A stretch of 64,000 bases of DNA from Streptomyces sp. CG4. GTDB taxonomy: Bacteria > Actinomycetota > Actinomycetes > Streptomycetales > Streptomycetaceae. The translations under genes and the position numbers were made by a program. Positions 35,875 to 41,991 of the stretch are shown here, in pieces. The notes under the pieces are model-generated. The model saw only the letters and a program-made list of their open reading frames with translations. It was not told where the DNA came from and did not search any database. Where the stretch lies: positions 8,370,001 to 8,434,000 of the forward strand of contig NZ_CP163525.1 in NCBI RefSeq assembly GCF_041080655.1, in the 5' to 3' direction. Each line of letters opens with the position of its first letter. The first letter of the stretch is position 1.

Positions 35875-35897
35875 AAAAAGTGCCAGGCCACCCCTGG
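35875..35897 (-). terminator. Intrinsic terminator between RNA leader and transposase
   Basis: On the minus strand CCAGG-GGTGG-CCTGG is followed after three bases by TTTTT (plus-strand A-run at 35875-35879). T-tailed hairpins are rare in this genome, so this one is notable. It would end a transcript coming from the repeat region 27 bases before the transposase ATG. Confidence 0.65.
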
Positions 35898-36072
35898 AGT
35901 AAGTCCGTACGAGCGATCGAATCGCAGCTCTTAATCAGTTAGTGAGGGTGGCCTGAAGGCTGGCCGACGCAGTCTCAAGGAGCCCCTTCGATGGGCAGGC
36001 GATTGAAAGTCGCATCCAGCCTTCCAGGCTGTAGATGTAACGATCATCGGACAGCAGGGACACCCGCTGGCA
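35875..36072 (-). ncRNA. Candidate IS110 bridge RNA, transposase-proximal unit
   Basis: In transcription order (minus strand): a 5-prime stem-loop at 36052-36069 (CAGC.GGG/CCC.GCTG); a long loop closed by CCAGCCTTCCAGG (plus 36016-36028) pairing with CCTGAAGGCTGG (35952-35963); then a second loop containing ATTAAGAG, the hairpin GCGAT-TCG-ATCGC (35913-35925) and GTACGG; then a terminator. The first loop carries TCAATCGCCT and CTTGAG, which match the left and right halves of the reconstructed insertion site ATCAATCGC-CT-CAAGAGG. The second loop carries ATTAAGAG, present in the element right end, and GTACGG, complementary to CCGTAC at the element left end. This is the target-loop/donor-loop layout of IS110 bridge RNAs. 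Length about 175-200 nt fits. Confidence 0.8.
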
Positions 36073-36075
36073 AGT

Positions 36076-36240
36076 CCGTACAAGCGATCGAGTCGCCACT
36101 CTTAATCAGCAGTCTGGGGTGCCCCAGAAGGCCGGCCGACGGAGTCTTGGAGAGCCCTTGGTGGGCAGGCTGATGAGAGTCGCATCCGGCCTTCTGGCTG
36201 GACGCGGAGTTTACAGCCCGACCGGGTGCCCACCTGCACG
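36076..36240 (-). ncRNA. Second tandem bridge-RNA-like unit with different target guides
   Basis: This unit repeats the structure of the proximal one 171 bases further upstream. The target-loop helix is CCAGAAGGCCGG (plus 36124-36135) with CCGGCCTTCTGG (36186-36197), a perfect 12-bp pairing. Compared with the proximal unit two base pairs differ and both are compensated, which supports a conserved RNA fold. The donor loop keeps ATTAAGAG, hairpin GCGA-CTCGA-TCGC (36084-36096) and GTACGG. The guides differ: TCATCAGCCT (36167-36176) and CCAAG (36146-36150), predicting a target TCATCAGC-CT-TGG. It may be an alternative guide RNA or a relic of an earlier insertion. Confidence 0.7.
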
Positions 36241-36241
36241 C

Positions 36242-36321
36242 CCGTACTGTAGCGATCATGATCGCAGCTCTTAATTAGCAGCGAGGGCGAGCAGCGGCAC
36301 CGGTGTCCCAGGGCTGCCGCT
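36242..36321 (-). ncRNA. Truncated third bridge-RNA-like unit
   Basis: A third donor-loop copy lies at 36242-36275: CCGTAC, the palindromic hairpin GCGATCATGATCGC and CTCTTAAT (plus strand). Where the target-loop helix should start, with the same 17-18 base spacing, there is only a short hairpin AGCGGCA/TGCCGCT (36293-36321) with a 15-base loop and no recognisable guides. The remaining 32 bases to the element end hold nothing else recognisable. Confidence 0.55.
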
Positions 36322-36353
36322 CATGCCCGATCGAGCCTGCTTGAAGGGTACGG

Positions 36354-36407
36354 GCGATTGATGCCGCGCTCGACCGCATGCCTCGCCTTGTAGTCCTCGG
36401 GGTCGTA
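36354..36407 (-). pseudogene. IS5-family transposase, internal fragment upstream of the IS110 insertion
   Basis: Minus-strand codons ending at 36354 read YDPEDYKARHAVERGINR, the IS5-family block that normally continues LKRHRAVATRYD. The continuation is found at 34589 on the far side of the IS110 element. Upstream the frame loses similarity within about 20 codons, so most of the IS5 gene is gone. Confidence 0.82.
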
Positions 36408-36471
36408 CGTCACCGGACAACATGACGTAGGCGATACCCGACTGCCCCGCGTCGGAGTGCCCCCGCCCCCG

Positions 36472-37323
36472 TCACGCGGCTCTCGCGTCCTCGCCGGCCA
36501 GGAACGGACGCAGCAGCGTGAGCAGTTCGCGCGGCCGGTGCAGCGGGATGATGTGGCCGCAGTCTTCGATGACGTGTCCGGTGAGATCGTCGGTGACCGG
36601 GCGGAGCTGGCGTTCCAGCGCAGCACCGACAGGCCGGGCGCCCAGCGCCATCGTCGGCACCGTCAGGCGGGCAGTGGTGACCGCCTGCTCGATCTGTACA
36701 GCGCTCTCGGGCAGGGCCCGGTAGTACGAGAACGCACAGCTCAACGCCTGGCGGCCGGTGTATGCGCGGACGAAGGCGTCCCGGACTGCGGGGCGCACCC
36801 CGTCGCCGAGCGTGCCGGCTCGTAGAAACCAGTCGACGTAAGCGGCCTCGTGGCCCTCCAGCACGGTCTCGGCGAGGCCGGGCGCTGCGGAATGGAAGCC
36901 GAACCACCACGGCGGTCCGTCGGCAAGGAAGTCCTCGGCGCCGGGCAGCCTGCCCAGCAGGGACTCCATGACGACCAGGCGCCGGACGAGACCGGGACGG
37001 CGCAGGGCGAGGAGGAAGGCCGGCGGGGTGCCTGCGTCGATGCCCACCACCGCGGCCGAGGACACGCCGAGCGCGGTGAGAAGTGCCGCGGCGTCCTCGG
37101 CCAGGGTGCCCGCGTCGTACCCCGAGGCGGCCCGGCTGCTCCCGCCGAAACCGCGCAGGTCCGGCGCGATGACGCGGTAGCGGCCGGACAGATCGGCCAT
37201 GACGTCCGTCCACAGCTCCCAGGTATGCGGGAAGCCATGCAGGAGCAGGACGGCCGGGCTCGATCCGGCGAGGGCGACGTTCAGTTCGACACCGTTGACA
37301 GGGACGCATCGCAGCTCGGGCAT
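36472..37323 (-). CDS. Alpha/beta hydrolase, epoxide-hydrolase-like
   Basis: A 283-residue hydrolase. The oxyanion region is LLLHGFPHTWELW, the second motif is VIAPDLRGFGGSS, and the nucleophile elbow is VVGIDAGTPPAF with aspartate where lipases have serine, the arrangement of epoxide hydrolases and haloalkane dehalogenases. The general-base histidine is in DCGHIIPLHRP. ATG at 37323 follows GGAG at seven bases; the longer in-frame start at 37362 lies inside the shared promoter. It is divergent from an HxlR regulator, suggesting regulation by an electrophile or aromatic signal. Confidence 0.9.
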   Translation of the reverse strand: MPELRCVPVNGVELNVALAGSSPAVLLLHGFPHTWELWTDVMADLSGRYRVIAPDLRGFGGSSRAASGYDAGTLAEDAAALLTALGVSSAAVVGIDAGTPPAFLLALRRPGLVRRLVVMESLLGRLPGAEDFLADGPPWWFGFHSAAPGLAETVLEGHEAAYVDWFLRAGTLGDGVRPAVRDAFVRAYTGRQALSCAFSYYRALPESAVQIEQAVTTARLTVPTMALGARPVGAALERQLRPVTDDLTGHVIEDCGHIIPLHRPRELLTLLRPFLAGEDARAA

Positions 37324-37349
37324 GGAAGGACTCCGGGTGGTGAGAGAAA

Positions 37350-37362
37350 GTGACAAGGTCAC
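37350..37362. promoter_or_regulatory. Candidate operator in hydrolase/HxlR divergent promoter
   Basis: GTGAC-AAG-GTCAC is a perfect 5-bp inverted repeat 27 bases upstream of the hydrolase start and about 60 bases upstream of the HxlR start. Binding by the HxlR protein is inferred. Confidence 0.4.
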
Positions 37363-37422
37363 GCTAGGGAACTAACCTGGTCTGCCCAAGACGGCACTTT
37401 CCCTTCAGGCGGTGAGCCCCGG

Positions 37423-37836
37423 GTGACCACGTCGAGGCCCGGCGAACAAGACCAGCGGACCGGTGGACGCGGCGACCTGCTGGATCCGCGCTGCCCGACC
37501 CGCCGGCTACTCGACCGCATCGGCACCAAGTGGACGTCGATGGCGGTAAAGGTGCTGGCCGAGGAGGCTCCGGGCGAGCTCCGCTTCGCGGAACTGCGGC
37601 GCCGCATCCCGGGCATCTCACAGAAGATGCTGTCCGTCACCCTGCAGAGCCTGGTCCGCGACGGCCTGGTCGCGCGCCGCGTGGAACCCACCGTGCCGCC
37701 CGCCGTCCACTACCGGCTCACCGAGCTCGGCCTGTCCCTCGAAGGGCCGCTCTCCGCCCTGCGGGTCTGGGCCGAGACACACATGCCGGAGATCGACCGC
37801 AACAACCAGCTCGCCGACGAGTCACTCACCAACTAG
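37423..37836 (+). CDS. HxlR family transcriptional regulator
   Basis: A 137-residue winged-helix regulator: CPTRRLLDRIGTKWTSMAVKVLAEEAPGELRFAELRRRIPGISQKMLSVTLQSL in outline is the HxlR signature, with the conserved CP near the N terminus (here residue about 25) that in some members senses aldehydes or oxidants, and LVARRVEPTVPPAVHYRLTELG forms the wing. GTG at 37423 is the first start before the domain. It is divergent from the epoxide-hydrolase-like gene, the likely target. An IS5 fragment begins about 30 bases downstream. Confidence 0.93.
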   Translation: MTTSRPGEQDQRTGGRGDLLDPRCPTRRLLDRIGTKWTSMAVKVLAEEAPGELRFAELRRRIPGISQKMLSVTLQSLVRDGLVARRVEPTVPPAVHYRLTELGLSLEGPLSALRVWAETHMPEIDRNNQLADESLTN

Positions 37837-37868
37837 GGCGTGCATCGGAAGTGGATCTTGGACATGGG

Positions 37869-38362
37869 ATGGTCTTGGTTTGTGGCGCGTGGAGATCTAC
37901 GGACGAGCAATGGACGGTGCTGGAAGCGCTGTTGCCGAAGGGCCAGAAGCCCGGATGCCCGCCGACGTGGGCCAGGCGGCAACTGATCGACGGCATACGG
38001 TTCCGGGTCCGCACCGGCATCCCGTGGCGGGACCTGCCCGCCGAGTACGGGCAGTGGGGCCGGGTGCACGACCTGTTCCGCCGGTGGCAGCGGGACGGCA
38101 CCTCGCACCGCATCGTTGAGCAGCTCCAAGCCCGAGCCGACGCCAAGGGCCTGATCACCTGGGACATCAACGTCGCCTCCACCGTGGGCCGGGCCCACCA
38201 GCACGCCGCCGCGGCGAGGAAAAAAAGTGGACCTGCAGAAGGAGCTGCCCGGCGGCGTCGGCGTCGAGCCGGACGACCACGGGCTCGGGCGCTCGCGTGG
38301 CGGCCTGACCACCAAGCTGCACCTGGCCGTCGAACAAGGCCAGAAGTCCATGTCCATCGTGA
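37869..38362 (+). pseudogene. IS5-family transposase, orfA plus 5-prime part of orfB, truncated
   Basis: ORF A (from ATG 37869) encodes STDEQWTVLEALLPKGQKPG, IDGIRFRVRTGIPWRDLP and YGQWGRVHDLFRRWQRDG, the DUF4096-like N domain of two-frame IS5 transposases. A run of seven A residues at 38220-38226 marks the usual frameshift site; ORF B continues from 38227 with GLGRSRGGLTTKLHLAVEQG. Reaching this ORF B needs a +1 shift. Similarity ends abruptly at about 38362 in QKSMSIV, where an oppositely oriented transposase fragment begins. Confidence 0.85.
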
Positions 38363-38365
38363 TCT

Positions 38366-38696
38366 GTCACACCCTGGGCGCGGCAGAGGCCCAACACCTC
38401 GTGGAGATCGGGAGCTTGGGCGGCCAGCACACGGATGCCCTCATGGAGGTAGCGGTAGCCGGTGGCCTGCGAGATCCCGGTGTCCCGGGCGGGGCAGTGC
38501 ACGCAGCCGTGTTCTCGGAACCAGCGCAGCACCAGTGCCGCCTGGCGGAACGGGCCCAGGGCGCGAGAGCCCTTCGGCGTGGCGATCCCGCGCTGGTGGG
38601 CGGCCGACAACCGGGCGAGGACTCCACGATCTGGCGTGGGACATCGAGCGCGGCAGCATAGGTGCCCAACCTGAAGCCTCTGATTCGAGCGGACAT
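38366..38696 (-). pseudogene. Second IS5-type (DDE_Tnp_4) transposase fragment, N-terminal part, frameshifted
   Basis: On the minus strand one frame gives LDVPRQIVESS and the next gives GIATPKGSRALGPFRQAALV, FREHGCVHCPARDTGISQAT and GYRYLHEGIRVLAAQAPDLH, the N-terminal helix-turn-helix domain of another IS5-type transposase. A frameshift near 38640 separates the two. The fragment runs head-on into the preceding IS5 fragment at about 38362-38370 and has lost its catalytic domain. Confidence 0.78.
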
Positions 38697-38753
38697 GGTC
38701 TTGGCAGACCAGCCTGATCCCGCGGAGACGTTGAACTAACTGACATTGAGCCC

Positions 38754-38796
38754 GTGATGTTGGCGATGGTGCTCCTGCGGCCGTCGCCGACATCAC
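38754..38796. repeat. Imperfect 13-bp inverted repeat near IS remnant
   Basis: GTGATGTTGGCGA and TCGCCGACATCAC (12 of 13 paired) are separated by 17 bases. It lies between the IS5 debris and the stop of the esterase gene at 38819 and may be an IS end or a terminator for the esterase. Confidence 0.45.
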
Positions 38797-38818
38797 GTGG
38801 AAGCCGCCGGGGTCGGTG

Positions 38819-39748
38819 TCAGTGGAGCGGTTCGAGGTGGTCGGCGCGCGGGCGCCCGGCGCTCAGGTGGGCGGTGAGGAAGCGGGCGGCGCGGTCGAGT
38901 GCGGCATCCGCCTCGTCGAGGTGGCCGTAGTGGTGTTGGAAGACGTGGGGGAGGCCGGGGCCGATTTCGAGCGTGACCTCGACGCTGTCGGCGCCCGCGC
39001 GGCCGGCCAGCCGGACCGCGTCGTCGAGGAGCACCTCGTTCGCCCCGACCTGCACGAGGAGTGGGGGCAGTCCGGTGAGGTCGGCGAACACCGGGCTGGC
39101 CAGGGGGTGCGCCCTGTCGCCTGCGCCGACGTAGAGATCGGCGTAGGCGCGCACGTCGGCCTCTGTGAAAATGGGATCGGCGCCCTCGTTGGAACGGATG
39201 CTTCCTCCAGCGAGGGTGAGGTCGGCCCAGGGGGAGAAGACGACCACGGCCGCTGGTTGCGGCAGCCCGGCCTCCCGGGCGGCGAGCAGCGTGGCGATGC
39301 TCAATCCGCCACCGGCGGAGTCACCGGCCATGACGAGGTCCCGTGGGTCGGTGCCCGACGCCAGCAGCTCGCGGTAGGCCGCGAGCCCGTCGTCGACAGC
39401 CGCGGGGAAAGGGTGCTCGGGCGCCAGCCGGTAATCCACCGACGTCGCGCGCAGCCCGGCGCGGCGGGCCAGTTCACCGACCAGCCCTGCGTGGGTGTCC
39501 GGTGAGCCGATGACGTAGCCGCCGCCGTGCAGGTAGAGCAGTCGGCCGCGGCCGGAGGCTTCGGCCGGCTCCAGTTCCAGGGTCGGCCGCCCGCCCAGGA
39601 CGGTCCTGCGGGTGACCACGCCCTCCGGTGCGGGGCGGGTGACAGCCGCGGCGAAACCGCTGCGCTGCTCCTCGGGAGTGGGCCGCCTGTCGCTGCGAGG
39701 GGCGGAACGGAGTATGGCGTCCAGGGCGTCGCGCTGCTGTCGGGACAT
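38819..39748 (-). CDS. Alpha/beta hydrolase, hormone-sensitive-lipase-type esterase
   Basis: A 309-residue esterase of the HSL group (family IV). The oxyanion motif is LYLHGGGYVIGSPD, the nucleophile elbow is GDSAGGGLS, and the acid/histidine segment is GLPHVFQHHYGHLDEAD. The acid residue is likely the aspartate/glutamate in QVGANEVLLDDAV. ATG at 39748 follows GGAGGCCCC weakly. It is divergent from a MarR regulator across a promoter with three TTCCNNGGAA boxes. Confidence 0.93.
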   Translation of the reverse strand: MSRQQRDALDAILRSAPRSDRRPTPEEQRSGFAAAVTRPAPEGVVTRRTVLGGRPTLELEPAEASGRGRLLYLHGGGYVIGSPDTHAGLVGELARRAGLRATSVDYRLAPEHPFPAAVDDGLAAYRELLASGTDPRDLVMAGDSAGGGLSIATLLAAREAGLPQPAAVVVFSPWADLTLAGGSIRSNEGADPIFTEADVRAYADLYVGAGDRAHPLASPVFADLTGLPPLLVQVGANEVLLDDAVRLAGRAGADSVEVTLEIGPGLPHVFQHHYGHLDEADAALDRAARFLTAHLSAGRPRADHLEPLH

Positions 39749-39778
39749 GCGGGGCCTCCATGGGTCGGGGTGCGAGGA

Positions 39779-39843
39779 TGGATTCCTGGGAATCCACCTG
39801 TCTGACCCCAACCGGATTCCAAGGAAGATGATTCCCAGGAATC
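39779..39843. promoter_or_regulatory. Three palindromic operator boxes in esterase/MarR promoter
   Basis: Box 1 (39779-39796) is TGGATTCC-TG-GGAATCCA, a perfect 18-bp palindrome. Box 2 (39817-39826) is TTCCAAGGAA. Box 3 (39830-39843) is GATTCC-CA-GGAATC. All share TTCC-N2-GGAA and fill the space between the two divergent starts, as expected for autoregulated MarR control. Confidence 0.72.
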
Positions 39844-39856
39844 CACTGGAGCTAAT

Positions 39857-40303
39857 GTGAGCCACATCACCCCAATCTTCAGCGATCTGGTCCGCGTCGA
39901 GACCCGGCTCTACAACGCGGTGAGCGCCCGATTGCGCGCCAAACAAGGGCTGGGGCTGGGACAGTTCGAGCTTTTGGAGATCATCGACCGCGTGCCGGGG
40001 TGCCGCGTGCTCGACATCGTCGGCGAACTGGCGATCACCGTGGGGGCCGTCAGCAAGGCGGTCGACCGGCTGGTGGCTGCGGGCTGGTGCCTGCGAGTCG
40101 CGCACCCTCAGGACCGCCGCTCGTCCGTCCTCCGCCTCACATCCGAGGGCGAGAAGCAGTTGTCCGCTTCCCGCCCCATTGTCGAAAGCGAGCTCATCTC
40201 ACTGACCGCGGCGGTTCCCCCTGACGCCCTGGCCCGCATCGCCTCAACCCTGGCCACCCTTCGCGCAACCCTAGAGGCGGGCTCTCATGGCCGGCCGGGA
40301 TGA
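39857..40303 (+). CDS. MarR family transcriptional regulator
   Basis: A 148-residue winged-helix regulator: LGLGQFELLEIIDRVPGCRVLDIVGELAITVGAVSKAVDRLVAAGW in outline is the MarR HTH, and RVAHPQDRRSSVLRLTSEGE is the wing with the conserved D-R. GTG at 39857 follows GGAG at five bases. It is divergent from the esterase gene and most likely represses it through the three palindromic boxes between them. Confidence 0.94.
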   Translation: MSHITPIFSDLVRVETRLYNAVSARLRAKQGLGLGQFELLEIIDRVPGCRVLDIVGELAITVGAVSKAVDRLVAAGWCLRVAHPQDRRSSVLRLTSEGEKQLSASRPIVESELISLTAAVPPDALARIASTLATLRATLEAGSHGRPG

Positions 40304-40579
40304 GGGGACATGACCCGGGAATGGCATCCGACCCTCCAGGGTTGAGTGACGCTGTTTGGCCCCGCAAGGCCGACATCACGCATTCAAGTTCAGTAGCCTC
40401 TGAGAAAACCTCACTCACCCGTCGCCTGTTTCGCCGAACTGGACAGCATCGGCCACTGAACACACAGGTCGTCGACCGAACTAGGCAGTTTCGCTCGGCT
40501 CGCCGGCGGCCCGAGGAACACCCCGCTGTCATCTTCGTAATTAGCGACCGAAGCGCATATCTCAATCAGCAAGCCGGAT

Positions 40580-40795
40580 GCCTGTCGGCGTCGCCCCGCG
40601 GTGAGGACGAAGGCCAGCGGTCGTCAGTTCCCGTCGGTGGCGAGGTGGGTTTTCGTGGTCAGTCCGCCGCGAGACCGGCCGATGGCATGATCGTCCGGTT
40701 CCCAGGCCGGGGTCGGAGCCCTTTTTGCGGGCTCCGGCCGGCGTGCTGGTGGACCCGCACGATCGTGGAGTCCACCGAGACGGCCCAGTCCCTCG
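40580..40795 (-). pseudogene. IS5-family orfB fragment with nonsense codon and frameshift
   Basis: Minus-strand frames read DWAVSVDSTIVRVHQHAG, then after an A5 run and a frame change GRSRGGLTTKTHLATDGN, then a TGA where relatives have a cysteine codon, then RPLAFVLTAG. This is the core of an IS5-family DDE transposase, decayed by at least two lesions. The 276 bases before it (40304-40579) hold no gene that I recognise. Confidence 0.78.
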
Positions 40796-40944
40796 CTGCT
40801 GCGCTACTCCTGGCAGGACCAGGGCGGCGGCGAGGTGACGGAAGTCGCCTACCCACTCGAACCGCGCGGCGGCGGAACACGCTTCACCTACCACCACACC
40901 GGCTTCACCGGCACCGGAGCACTCCTGGAACTCGGGGTCGACCT
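40796..40944 (+). pseudogene. SRPBCC/AHSA1-like protein, C-terminal fragment
   Basis: The frame gives RYSWQDQGGGEVTEVAYPLE then FTYHHTGFTGTGALLELG, the C-terminal beta-sheet of an activator-of-HSP90-ATPase/SRPBCC protein. It starts abruptly at the IS5 fragment boundary, has no start codon of its own before MTEVAYPLEP, and lacks the N-terminal half. The reading frame runs on to 41029 into the LysR gene on the other strand. Confidence 0.65.
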
Positions 40945-40951
40945 CGCTCGA

Positions 40952-41869
40952 TCAGAGCACCCACCCTTGGGTGGGTCGGACTGCAAACGCGTGCGTGAGG
41001 GCCTTTCGGAACGCGTGTGCCGCGGGTGACGGTGGTGTGCGTTCGAGCAGGTGGATTCGCCTGGTGACCACGGGATCGACCAGTGGTCTGACGGCGAGTG
41101 CCTGGGAGCCGAGCAGCGGCAGGACTCCTGTCGGGACCGCGCTGACGCCGATGTTCGCCGCGACCAGTCCGGCCACCGTGGGCACCCCCCGGGCAGTGAC
41201 GAGCGCGCGGGGACTAATGCTTGCCGCGTCGAATCCGAAATCGGTCAGCGCGCGGACGCTGCTGCCGGGCAGCAGGGCGACAAAAGGGTGCTGTGCGAGT
41301 TGCGCCCAGGTGATCTCGTCCAGGGCGGCGAGGGGACTGTCCGGGGGTGTGACGGCGACCAGCGTGTCGGTGGTCAGGAGTTCGACGTCGGCGAAGTCGG
41401 GAGCCAGGTACGTCTGCCGGGCCTCGCACATCGCCAGATCGACGTGTCCGGCCTTGAGCATGTCTATGCCTTCGTCGGACGGTACGTCGAAGACGGTGAC
41501 CGAACGGCCTGGCCTGCCGCGTGTGAACTCTCTGACGGCGGCCGGCAGCACAGTGGCCGCCACGGAGGGCAGCACGGCGACGGCGACCTCGCCGTTCTCG
41601 CCCGCCAGGTATCCGTCCCACTGCCGGTGACCGCGGTCGGCGGCAGCGAGGACGCTCCGGGCGATCGCAAGGTAGGCGCGGCCGGCATCCGTCAGCTCGA
41701 CCGCCCGTGTGGTCCGGGTGAACAGCGTGGCGTTCAACACGCGCTCTACGAGAGCCACGGTCCGTGACACCACCGGCTGGCCGATGTGCAGGTCGCGGGC
41801 CGCGCCGCTGAACGAGCGGTTGCGGGCCACGGCGTCGAGGACCGCCATCTGGGACAGGGACACGTCCAT
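40952..41869 (-). CDS. LysR family transcriptional regulator
   Basis: A 305-residue LysR protein. The N-terminal HTH is SLSQMAVLDAVARNRSFSGAARDLHIGQPVVSRTVALVE in outline. The effector domain begins near GEVAVAVLPSVAATVLPAAV and contains DVPSDEGIDMLKAGHVDLAM and LLTTDTLVAVTPPDSPLA. ATG at 41869 is the natural start. It is divergent from the AtuA operon with a perfect palindrome between them, so it probably controls that operon. The inducer is unknown, perhaps a terpenoid acid or other branched acyl compound. Confidence 0.94.
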   Translation of the reverse strand: MDVSLSQMAVLDAVARNRSFSGAARDLHIGQPVVSRTVALVERVLNATLFTRTTRAVELTDAGRAYLAIARSVLAAADRGHRQWDGYLAGENGEVAVAVLPSVAATVLPAAVREFTRGRPGRSVTVFDVPSDEGIDMLKAGHVDLAMCEARQTYLAPDFADVELLTTDTLVAVTPPDSPLAALDEITWAQLAQHPFVALLPGSSVRALTDFGFDAASISPRALVTARGVPTVAGLVAANIGVSAVPTGVLPLLGSQALAVRPLVDPVVTRRIHLLERTPPSPAAHAFRKALTHAFAVRPTQGWVL

Positions 41870-41878
41870 GTTGGCAGA

Positions 41879-41892
41879 GCATAGGTCTATGC
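41879..41892. promoter_or_regulatory. LysR-type operator palindrome
   Basis: GCATAG-GT-CTATGC is a perfect 14-bp palindrome 10 bases upstream of the LysR start and about 100 bases before the AtuA start. It has the ATAG/CTAT form of LysR recognition sites. Confidence 0.6.
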
Positions 41893-41991
41893 AGAATCAA
41901 TGTCTTCTCATGGGTAAGTGGCCGACCTAGCGTGGGGGCATCGGCCGCCTGCGCGCAGGCAAATGGCTTCATCTAGGCGGAAGTTGGTCTC

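Larger units (their letters stand above)
34590..36353 (-). mobile_element. IS110-family insertion sequence with duplicated bridge-RNA-like leader
   Basis: The element, about 1764 bp, is bounded by the two halves of an IS5 transposase. Its 3-prime end (right end in transposase orientation) has CTCTTAAT on the plus strand at 34591-34598, only eight bases beyond the transposase stop. Upstream of the transposase is about 500 bp of non-coding DNA, unusually long for the family, containing two structured repeats and a truncated third. There are no terminal inverted repeats and no evident target duplication beyond a CT core, as known for IS110. The base composition is less GC-rich than the neighbours. 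Confidence 0.85.

Noticed and set aside
35900..36275. Possible CRISPR-like array (three copies of AGCGATC...CTCTTAAT at about 170-base spacing)
   Set aside because: Period is far too long, repeats are diverged and structured, and no cas genes are present; the guide and donor matches fit IS110 bridge RNA much better.
36321..36626. 101-codon minus ORF upstream of the IS110
   Set aside because: Only about 18 codons (the IS5 block) are real; the rest overlaps the hydrolase 3-prime end in another frame.
40194..40565. 123-codon minus ORF after the MarR gene
   Set aside because: Overlaps the MarR coding end, no domain recognised, cysteine/arginine-rich composition.
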